The position numbers were made by a program, and so were the translations under genes. The notes under the pieces were generated by a model. It was given only the letters and a program-made list of their open reading frames with translations, had not been told where the DNA came from and did no database searches. Positions 54,964 through 62,054 of a stretch of 64,000 nt of DNA are shown in pieces; within the stretch, counting starts at the first letter, position 1, and each line of letters begins with the position of its first letter. Source of the DNA: CAZMNY01 sp964567745 (GTDB lineage Bacteria; Planctomycetota; Planctomycetia; Pirellulales; Pirellulaceae); NCBI GenBank assembly GCA_964567745.1, contig CAZMNY010000007.1, forward strand, positions 186,001 through 250,000. The letters are read 5' to 3'.

Positions 54964-55308
54964 TCAAAGGGGAACTCGATAGGCGTCCAGTTTGATTTCG
55001 GTATGGCTTAGTCGGTTCTCAAAGATCTTCGCCGCGCTCGGCGCGTAGCGAAGGCGAAAACCATGCTTTGCCATCAACGCATCCAATTCGGCGTCGGCAT
55101 ACTCGTCCTCGACGGTTAAAGTCTGCGGTTCGTCGAGGCAAGAGGGGTTGTCGGACGGATTTTCGAATCGCGAATCGCCGAGAATGTAGGCCCAGGGCCG
55201 CACGTGATGGAGGTCCATGCACATCCAAGCCGCAATGATCATCAGCGCTATGGCAATGATCCGCCTGAGCCAGCGCCGCCAGCGGGGATTGTCGTGCTGT
55301 TCCGACAT
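54964..55308 (-). pseudogene. STN gene piece one (N-terminal, membrane anchor)
   Basis: The ATG at 55308 has a GGGACGAG-like site upstream. The product has one membrane helix (IIAIALMIIAAWMCMDL) and ends at LDAYRVPL, where coding similarity continues in another phase. Confidence 0.6.
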
Positions 55309-55465
55309 GTCTCGCTCGTCCCATTGGCCCTTGATACCGCAAGTCTCAGTCATAGCTTACCGGATCGACGCGCCGACTCTCGCGCAACTAGCGACAAAAG
55401 GCCGATATGGTGAGGCGTTTAGCCGGAGAGACTGGCATGAGCTTGACTCAAGCTGGCGAGGCCGC

Positions 55466-55493
55466 GCGCTACTTTCGCGGAGCGAATGGCGAC
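55466..55493 (-). repeat. REP-like palindromic repeat, copy 5 (inverted)
   Basis: The reverse complement differs from copy 1 at two bases. It is between the frameshifted STN gene and the condensing-enzyme gene. Confidence 0.85.
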
Positions 55494-55520
55494 GGACGAA
55501 AGGCGTCGGGCTAGCGAGGG

Positions 55521-56789
55521 CTAGTTTTCGGCGGAGATGACGATGGCGGATGTTTGACCGCCGATCGATTGGCTGAGCGCCATCGCGTGGGACTTCTCGA
55601 CTGGCTTGGCGGCGCCGGCGATTACGTTGATCGGGCAGTCGGGATCGGGCGACTGATAGTTGAGTGTGAAAGGCGTTTGGCCTTCACTGAGTGCGAGCAC
55701 GCTGGCGGCCAGTTCGACGGCTCCGCCGCCTGCGCCGAGGTTGCCGAATAAGCTCTTTGGCGCCGTGACCGGAACGTCGCCGCAGATGTCGCGAATCGCC
55801 TGCGCTTCGGCGCGGTCCTCGTCGATCGAACTCATGCCATGAGCATTGACGTGATCGATCTGCTTGATGTCGATTCCCGCCGAGCTTAACGCGACTTGCA
55901 TTGAACTGCGAACGCCATCGCCGGTTGGCTTCCGCCCGTGTTGCCGGTCTTCAAACGTATTTCCGTATCCGCAAATTTGAGCCAGCGGTTTGGCACCGCG
56001 CGCCTCGGCATGGCTCCGCGTTTCCAGAATAAACGCCGCGCTTCCCTCGCCATTAACGACGCCGTCTCGATCGGCGGCGAACGGACGACAAGCGCCGGCC
56101 GGGTCATCGACTCGACGTGAAAGCGTCAGCTCTCCGCGATACGCCATCAGCGTGGGACTCAATCGATTGCCGACTCCCCCGGCGATCATCACGTCAGCCA
56201 TTCCTCGCCGCATGATTCCCACGCACTCGGACAACGCGATCAAGCTTGAGGCGTCACCATCGACAATCGTATTGTTCGGGCCTCGGCCATCGTAGGCGAT
56301 GCCGACATGGCAGGCGGTCATGTTGGGCAAGAACCGCAACATCCAGAGCGGGTACATCTTGGCTTGAGCCAGTTCACCAAACAATTCGTGTTGAAACTCG
56401 CCGCCGGTCTGCGAATCGCGGAACACGTCAGCGAGTGAATCGAGGCCGCAGTAAAGCATCTCGGTTCCGTAGACAACGCCTAGTCGATCTGGGTCGAGGG
56501 CCGAGGAGTCGAGGCTGGCGTCGTCGACCGCCAACGCAGCCGCCGAGAATCCCATTTGGACCTCGCGGCACATGACCTTCAAACTCTTTCGCGGTTTGAC
56601 GTATTTCTTAGGCTCGAAGCCGTCCACTTCGCCGCCAAATCGAACCTCGTATGCGGTGTTGGCGAGCGCGTTCAGATCGCGTATGCCGGACTGGCCCGCA
56701 ACAAGCGAAGCCCAAAATTCTGATCGGCCAATTCCGATCGGGCTGACCACCCCAACGCCCGTGATCAAAATGTCGTCAGCTGTTGTCAT
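55521..56789 (-). CDS. Beta-ketoacyl synthase-like protein lacking catalytic Cys
   Basis: Full-length FabF-type fold: ITGVGVVSPIGIG at the start, DVMIAGGVGNRLSPT, HVNAHGMSSIDE, and SLFGNLGAGGGAVE. Aligned to the FabF block TACTSG, this protein has DGDASS, so the nucleophile Cys is replaced by Asp (residue 179). The second His of the triad (GHLLGA) is replaced by Asn. The first His (NAHG) remains. This is the pattern of a chain-length-factor-like or non-condensing partner. No polyketide genes flank it. A binding or regulatory role in lipid synthesis is possible. Confidence 0.85.
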   Translation of the reverse strand: MTTADDILITGVGVVSPIGIGRSEFWASLVAGQSGIRDLNALANTAYEVRFGGEVDGFEPKKYVKPRKSLKVMCREVQMGFSAAALAVDDASLDSSALDPDRLGVVYGTEMLYCGLDSLADVFRDSQTGGEFQHELFGELAQAKMYPLWMLRFLPNMTACHVGIAYDGRGPNNTIVDGDASSLIALSECVGIMRRGMADVMIAGGVGNRLSPTLMAYRGELTLSRRVDDPAGACRPFAADRDGVVNGEGSAAFILETRSHAEARGAKPLAQICGYGNTFEDRQHGRKPTGDGVRSSMQVALSSAGIDIKQIDHVNAHGMSSIDEDRAEAQAIRDICGDVPVTAPKSLFGNLGAGGGAVELAASVLALSEGQTPFTLNYQSPDPDCPINVIAGAAKPVEKSHAMALSQSIGGQTSAIVISAEN

Positions 56790-56998
56790 CGGCGGATTAG
56801 CTTGAAGGGGATCTGAGTGGATTTTACGAGGTATTTCGCCAATTGATTACATCGGCTCGTTGGCCGCCAATCCGTCGGCAAAAGTCCATCGGGCAGCCGT
56901 TGTCCCCATGTTTTCCCCAACGAGCGTTCGGCTCCGACCGTCAGACGGTGCCCGCAGCACGAAATTGTGCAATTCTTGGCGCCATTTGAGCATTATTC

Positions 56999-57029
56999 GG
57001 CCTTGCCGACGGCGAGGGGCGACAAGGCC
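56999..57029. other. Intergenic hairpin
   Basis: GGCCTTG at 56999-57005 pairs with CAAGGCC at 57023-57029. There is no T run. It may stabilise the 3' end of the DoxX-like transcript. Confidence 0.5.
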
Positions 57030-57080
57030 GATACTATGCGTAGGACCGGTATTGAGCAAGGGTGAGCGGCCGCCGGAAGC

Positions 57081-57512
57081 CTAAATCTGCATGCACCAGA
57101 AACACCAGCCGAGCCAGCCGAGATGCAGCCCAAATCGAAGCCATCGACGCCAAATCGGCATCTTCAAATTGGGGATGGAGTTCCCCGCGAAGGCGACCCG
57201 CGCATTCACGGGCAAAACGATGCAGTAGAGAACGAAGCAGACATAGGCGGCGACGCGACGCGTCGTAGGAAACAGCAGCGCCACACCGCTCAAAATACGG
57301 GCAGCGACGCTGATGCGAATGACGAGCGGCTTGTTGGGAATCCAATCCTGCATGATCTGCTCGTAGCCAGACTCGTTGACGATATGCTCGACGCCGCTCA
57401 GGATCATGCCGATGGCCAACGCAATGAATGGTCGAGCAAGCGGGCTCGACCAATCGGCGGGCAGGCGTTGCATGACGCCATAGGCGATCGCGACGATGAA
57501 CAAGATCTCCAA
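57081..57512 (-). CDS. DoxX-like small membrane protein
   Basis: Four hydrophobic segments make up most of the 143-residue protein, with FIALAIGMILSGVEHI, RISVAARILSGVALLF, VCFVLYCIVLPVNARVAF and LRFGLHLGWLGWCFW. The spacing resembles DoxX-like proteins, though no signature is certain. ATG 57512 is used; an overlapping frame from 57519 is a shadow. A perfect hairpin lies downstream at 56999-57029. Confidence 0.6.
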   Translation of the reverse strand: MEILFIVAIAYGVMQRLPADWSSPLARPFIALAIGMILSGVEHIVNESGYEQIMQDWIPNKPLVIRISVAARILSGVALLFPTTRRVAAYVCFVLYCIVLPVNARVAFAGNSIPNLKMPIWRRWLRFGLHLGWLGWCFWCMQI

Positions 57513-57627
57513 CCTGCAAACTCCCTTACTTATTCTTTAACCGCCAGCTTGAGTTATTCACATTCGAATTAGCTCCAACACATATCTTCGCCGCCCGCGT
57601 TTGGGCGAGGTAAAATAGCGGCGAACG

Positions 57628-58773
57628 TCAAGTTGCTTCGCCATTCTGTTCGAGCGGCTTCCAGTCGTACATACGATAGGTCTTTTCTAACATGGCGCCG
57701 CCTCGCTTGAGTGACTTGTACGACAGCGTGTTGCTCTCCAACACCCACGAGAACTCCACCTCTTGAATACCCCAAGCCAAGATGTCGGGAACGAGTCGCG
57801 CCATGGCGACAAGCCCGACTCCCCACTTCTGATATTCCGGCACCACATTGGTGCTCATCAGGCGCACTTTGGGGATCTTTTTGCGATTCCAGAGTAGACG
57901 GATGAAGCCGAAGGGGAACAGTCGGCCGTTGATGGCCTTGATGCGAGGGTTGTAGTCGAGCAACGCGAACACGGCGCCAATCGGTCTGCCATCGACCTCG
58001 GCGACGCTTGTCATTTCGGGAACGATCAGGTGCTTAAGGGACTTGCTCATGTGGTCGATTTCACCTTCCATGAGAGGTACGAATCCCCACGTTCCACCGA
58101 GCGACTGATTGTAGACGTCGAGGAACATTCGCACCTCTTTGTCAAAATTCTTGGTGTTCATCTGCCGAATCTTGACGTTGAAGCGCCGAGTCGCCTCTTC
58201 GATGACAAATTCGAGTTTCTTGTCGAGGGAATCGAGCATTTCGACATGACCCCAGAAGGCCGCCATGTCCTCCACTTTTTCAAACCCGACGCTTTCAAGA
58301 AGCTGACCGTAATACGGAAGGTTATAGGTCATCATGAACGTGGGCCGTTTGTCGTACCCGTCGATTAACAGTCCGCATTCGTAATTGAGGGACGGGTTGG
58401 CCGGTCCGCGTACGATCGTCGCGCCCCTTTCGGCCAGCCAAGTCCGAACTTCAGCGAACAGCGCTTTGGCGATCTCTTCGTTATCTTCCGACTCGAAGAA
58501 TCCAAAGAAGCCGACGGGCTCTTCGTGCCGCTCGATGTGGCCTCGATTCAAGATCGCGGCGACTCGACCAACCACCTGACCATCCGAGTAAGCCAGGAAC
58601 GTCTGAATTTCGTTGGTCTCATAGAACGGGTGCTTTGTGAAGCCGAGCAGTTCTTTATGGTTTTGCAGGAGCGGCGGCACCCATTGAGGCGTGTCGCGAT
58701 AAAGCCTCCAGGGCAGATCGAGGAATTGTTTTTGATCGGCCTTGGACGCGACCGGCTTGACCGTAATGCTCAT
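57628..58773 (-). CDS. GNAT-like N-acyltransferase family protein
   Basis: The protein of 381 residues starts MSITVKPVASKADQKQFLDLPWRLYRD. It has two GNAT-like units: YSDGQVVGRVAAILN in the first and VDGRPIGAVFALLDYN in the second. A block VRLMSTNVVPEYQKWGVGLVAM looks like the acetyl-CoA pyrophosphate loop. ATG 58773 is preferred; the open frame to 58920 adds 49 residues unlike the family. Substrate unknown. Confidence 0.8.
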   Translation of the reverse strand: MSITVKPVASKADQKQFLDLPWRLYRDTPQWVPPLLQNHKELLGFTKHPFYETNEIQTFLAYSDGQVVGRVAAILNRGHIERHEEPVGFFGFFESEDNEEIAKALFAEVRTWLAERGATIVRGPANPSLNYECGLLIDGYDKRPTFMMTYNLPYYGQLLESVGFEKVEDMAAFWGHVEMLDSLDKKLEFVIEEATRRFNVKIRQMNTKNFDKEVRMFLDVYNQSLGGTWGFVPLMEGEIDHMSKSLKHLIVPEMTSVAEVDGRPIGAVFALLDYNPRIKAINGRLFPFGFIRLLWNRKKIPKVRLMSTNVVPEYQKWGVGLVAMARLVPDILAWGIQEVEFSWVLESNTLSYKSLKRGGAMLEKTYRMYDWKPLEQNGEAT

Positions 58774-59102
58774 CAATACTCCAGTGCTCCGCGCCGCGTA
58801 AATCTGCGCGAAAGGGACGTAAGAAAGGGGAACACGTCCATCGGGCGGGAAACTGTCCGGCGTCGTGCGGATTATGGTTGAGCCCGCGAATTGGGAGGAC
58901 TCCCGTTTCTCGTCCTCCAAACGACTCAGACTGTCCCTAATACTCTGACCGGACCGCGATACATCGTCAAGCGTCGCCGCCCGGCCGCGTTCCAGGTCGG
59001 CGCTTACAAGGTCCGACTCCTCGGTTATGCTTGCGGTGAAATCGACACCTGTTGAAACGAACGAATGAGTCGAGACGTTGTGCGGATAGGGAGCCGTAGG
59101 CG

Positions 59103-60089
59103 ATGAGATGTTTGGTTACAGGCGGTACGGGTTTGCTAGGCAACAATTTGGTGAGGAAGTTGGTTGAGCGAGGCGAGCAGGTCCGAGTCTTGTCACGCAC
59201 CGCGACGACGTCCGAATCGCTTGAGAATCTTGATGTCGAGCGAGTCGACTGCGACATTTGCGATGACGATGGCTTGGCTGAGGCGATGAATGGCGTGGAA
59301 GCCGTTTATCATTGCGCCGCATCGGTTCGAATCGGCTGGACTGGCGGCGAAGAGTTTGAACGAGTCAACGTGCTTGGGTCGGAGTGCGTCGCGCGGGCCG
59401 CCATGCGCCAGCACGCGCGGATGCTTCACGTGTCGACAGCCAGCGCCCTTGGCGTTGGTTGGTGGGACCGGCCTGCCAACGAAGAGGATTCGAATCCGGA
59501 TATCACCGAATGCCCCTATGTCACTTCGAAGCGGAAATCGGCCGAGAAGATCGAAGAGCTCGTCGAACTGGAGAACGCCGACATCGTGATCGTGCTGCCC
59601 GGTTTCATGCTGGGGCCATGGGACTGGAAACCTTCATCGGGCGAAATGTTGCTCGATGTCGCCGCCGGCAAGCTCGGTGCAACTCCCACGGGCGGGATCA
59701 GTCTGTGTGATGTGCGCGACGTGGCCGATGGAGCGATCTGCGCGATGGAGCAAGGCGTTGCGGGAAGGCAATACATCATGGCGGGCCACAACATGCGCTA
59801 CCGCGAGGCATGGGACATGTTCGCGGCGTTGACGAACCGGCACGCGCCGCGTTTTCTGCTCGGTCCCGTCGCTCGCTTCATCGGCGCAGTCGGCAGCGAT
59901 TTTGTGACTTGGGCTCGTGGCCGTGAACCGCTGGCCAACTCCGCAGCGATCAACTTTTCGGCACTTCCGCAGTTTTACAGTAGCGACCGAGCAGTGGCTG
60001 AACTCGGCTATTCCATTCGCCGCGCCGAGAAGACGGTTGAAGACGCTTGGGATTGGTTTGTCGCCCACGGATACGCGAAAGGAATTTGA
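59103..60089 (+). CDS. NAD-dependent epimerase/reductase (extended SDR)
   Basis: Rossmann start MRCLVTGGTGLLGNNLVRKL, then HCAASVRIG, VSTASALGV and CPYVTSKRKSAE with the catalytic Tyr-xxx-Lys. Length (328) and motifs fit the dihydroflavonol-reductase/HpnA-like group of extended SDRs. It should bind NAD(P) and act on a sugar or isoprenoid-like substrate. It is divergent from the GNAT-like gene. Confidence 0.9.
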   Translation: MRCLVTGGTGLLGNNLVRKLVERGEQVRVLSRTATTSESLENLDVERVDCDICDDDGLAEAMNGVEAVYHCAASVRIGWTGGEEFERVNVLGSECVARAAMRQHARMLHVSTASALGVGWWDRPANEEDSNPDITECPYVTSKRKSAEKIEELVELENADIVIVLPGFMLGPWDWKPSSGEMLLDVAAGKLGATPTGGISLCDVRDVADGAICAMEQGVAGRQYIMAGHNMRYREAWDMFAALTNRHAPRFLLGPVARFIGAVGSDFVTWARGREPLANSAAINFSALPQFYSSDRAVAELGYSIRRAEKTVEDAWDWFVAHGYAKGI

Positions 60090-60246
60090 ATCTCGCGGTC
60101 GCGAAAAGCTACACTGAATCATACCCTTGCACCCAATACTCACTCGCAGCGAACTAAATGAAGACGGCAAGCCAACGCGGGCGAATCGGCGCAAATCGAC
60201 GACTTGAGCGGCGACATTGCAAGCATGGCCCGAAAAAAGCCCGATC

Positions 60247-60274
60247 GTCGCCTTTCGCTCTGCGAAAGTAGCGT
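60247..60274 (+). repeat. REP-like palindromic repeat, copy 6
   Basis: This copy differs from copy 1 at three bases, two near the right arm's end. It sits in the gap between convergent genes ending at 60089 and 60345. Confidence 0.85.
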
Positions 60275-60344
60275 CAGAGGCGAATCGGGTTCAAACGTTG
60301 TCCCAAAGGACAACGCTGCTCTACCGGTACGACCCCAACGAGCT

Positions 60345-62054
60345 TCACCCGCGTTTTCTCGATTTAAGAGTCTCGACGATCGTTTCGAGATTCGCCTTGG
60401 CGGCTTGGTTGAAGGGATCGATAATCAGCACGCGTCTGAAGTGTTTTTCCGCGGCGTCTAAGTCTCCTGCCCTGGCAAGCATGAATCCCAATTGCAGATG
60501 GGCTCGCACAAGGCTGTCGTCGATTCGCAAGGCCTCGGTGAGTTCCGCAATGGCTCGATCATTCTCGTGTTGTTTGCGATAGGCTGCTGCAAGTTCGAGG
60601 CGCGCGTTCGCGTCATCTGGATTTGCATCGACGCGTTGTCCAAATTGTCGAACTTGCTCGGCCCAGGCGGCCACATTGGCGGTTGCCAATTTCCGGTTTC
60701 GCAATGCGATCTCTGACTTGGGATCAATCGCGAGTGCGGCTTTCGAGAAGATCAACGAGTCTTTCGGAAAACCTTGCGTCAAGAAGTGGGCGGCGAGCGT
60801 GACGAGTAGGTCGTGAGTTTCAGGCCGTCGAAACCAACGGCCGGAGAAGGAGACGCCCAAGTCGGCGAGATCTGGCTGCGCGTCGCTGAGTCGTTTTTGG
60901 TCGGCGATCAACTGAGCAGGATGGATCGGGCCCTTGTAGATCGCAGCCAGCTTGCCGTCGGCCGTTATCAAGAAGCTAGTCGGCATCCCCGACAGCGTTG
61001 TCGGCTCGACGAATGGGAGTTGCGCGATTTGAAGTTTGTCCAGCAAGTCGACTGAGACGCGACCCGATTCGAAGGGGAAACCAACCCGTTTCAAGAAGCT
61101 CTGGGCGTCCGCTATCTCGGCAGCTTTGTTGTCTTGTACTCCATCGACCGTCAGGGCGAGAAAATCAACTCCCGCAGCCCGAATGGCCTCGGCGGATTCG
61201 GACATCTCTTTTAGCTCGACCAGGCAGGGCTGGCACCAGCTCGCCCAAACGTTAATCAACAACGGACGGCTGCGCGGAAACTCGAGTTGTTGAGGCTTGT
61301 CGTCCCATGTTCGATAGTGCAGCTTGGGCAATGGCGTTGCCCCAACCATGCCAATTCGAACGCGATCCTCCGCCGTTTTCGGCGGCTCCGGCGGGCTCGG
61401 CTTCAACACCAGCTGTGGTAGCTTTGCCGCAAACGGTCGAGCCGTTTCGTCGCCCTCGCTGAGCAGATAGAACGCGTCAGCATTGACGCCTTTCAGCTCT
61501 TGCTGAGTTCCGTTGGGCCAACGCACGACGAGCTTCTTGACCTCGTTGTTGTCCCCCAATCCAAAGTGCAACCACTTGCTCGATTGCGTTGCGAACCCGT
61601 TTCCGGCAGAAACCGATTTGATTTGTGTGGGCGAGTTCGCGTCGTCCAAGTAAAGTTCGACTCGCGCTCCGATCGCGTCGCGGTGCGATTCGCTCCCTTC
61701 TAATCGCAGGGCGATAAAGTGTTGCCTCGAACCAACGTTGTTTCGCATGAATCGAATGCGTGGACGAGTTCGATTGAGTAGCCAGATGTCGACGTCCCCG
61801 TCAAAGTCCCAGTCGGTCAGCGCCACGCAGCGAGCGTCGTCCGGGAAACTGATGCCAGCGACGTCCGATACGTCCGCGAATTGCTCGCCGCCCATGTTGA
61901 GAAAGCAGCAATTGCGTTCGCGGCCGCTCAGCGACCGACCCGACCGCAGCATACGAGCCAGCACCTTAAATGGCTCGCCGTATGCGTCGACTTCCGCTTT
62001 TCCCGCCGAACTGTCATCGGGTGAATGCGACACGACCTGTCGCCAATAGAAACT
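60345..62054 (-). CDS. CRTAC1-type protein, C-terminal part (after in-frame TGA)
   Basis: Reading right after the TGA gives SFYWRQVVSHSPDDSS. Next come ALTDWDFDGDVDIWLLNR (another FG-GAP repeat), an ASPIC/UnbV domain (GARVELYLDD, VRWPNGTQQEL), a thioredoxin-like domain with WASWCQPC, and C-terminal TPRs (RLELAAAYRKQHENDRAI, HLQLGFMLARAGDLDAAE). If this were a separate gene, the first start would be GTG 62033, which has no ribosome-binding site and no signal peptide although its domains belong outside the cytoplasm. This favours it being the continuation of the upstream frame. Confidence 0.85.
   Translation of the reverse strand, partial: SFYWRQVVSHSPDDSSAGKAEVDAYGEPFKVLARMLRSGRSLSGRERNCCFLNMGGEQFADVSDVAGISFPDDARCVALTDWDFDGDVDIWLLNRTRPRIRFMRNNVGSRQHFIALRLEGSESHRDAIGARVELYLDDANSPTQIKSVSAGNGFATQSSKWLHFGLGDNNEVKKLVVRWPNGTQQELKGVNADAFYLLSEGDETARPFAAKLPQLVLKPSPPEPPKTAEDRVRIGMVGATPLPKLHYRTWDDKPQQLEFPRSRPLLINVWASWCQPCLVELKEMSESAEAIRAAGVDFLALTVDGVQDNKAAEIADAQSFLKRVGFPFESGRVSVDLLDKLQIAQLPFVEPTTLSGMPTSFLITADGKLAAIYKGPIHPAQLIADQKRLSDAQPDLADLGVSFSGRWFRRPETHDLLVTLAAHFLTQGFPKDSLIFSKAALAIDPKSEIALRNRKLATANVAAWAEQVRQFGQRVDANPDDANARLELAAAYRKQHENDRAIAELTEALRIDDSLVRAHLQLGFMLARAGDLDAAEKHFRRVLIIDPFNQAAKANLETIVETLKSRKRG
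62027..62043 (-). promoter_or_regulatory. Candidate bacterial SECIS hairpin after the in-frame UGA
   Basis: On the minus strand, GCGACA (62043-62038) pairs perfectly with UGUCGC (62032-62027) around the loop GGUCG (62037-62033). The loop begins 17 bases after the UGA (62057-62055). Known bacterial SECIS elements have a short apical loop with G in its first two positions, 16-37 bases after UGA, and the E. coli fdhF element has CAGGUC at the same place. The fit is close. It is judged by eye only. Confidence 0.5.

Larger units (their letters stand above)
53520..55308 (-). pseudogene. Frameshifted multi-module STN-domain (secretin N-terminal-like) gene
   Basis: Four open frames in different phases look like parts of one protein. 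Piece one (55308-54964) has a membrane helix and one half of an STN-like domain. Piece two begins in the next phase at about 54975, PFESLARIILENVPSSL, right where piece one ends in RVPL; a run of four G (54969-54972) marks the shift. Piece three (54556-53777) has PIDLNFSDASVREAVDLVL and YLARVVDGVVVIHN, a full STN-like domain. Piece four continues as RVDMTRDFENLDRALEQL, with a CACACA repeat at the junction (53778-53783). Alternatives are sequencing errors, or that piece three is a separate gene from TTG 54556. Confidence 0.65.

Noticed and set aside
62031..62033. GTG 62033 as an independent start of a second gene
   Set aside because: No ribosome-binding site, no signal peptide, and coding similarity extends upstream of it to the TGA; it also lies in the hairpin.
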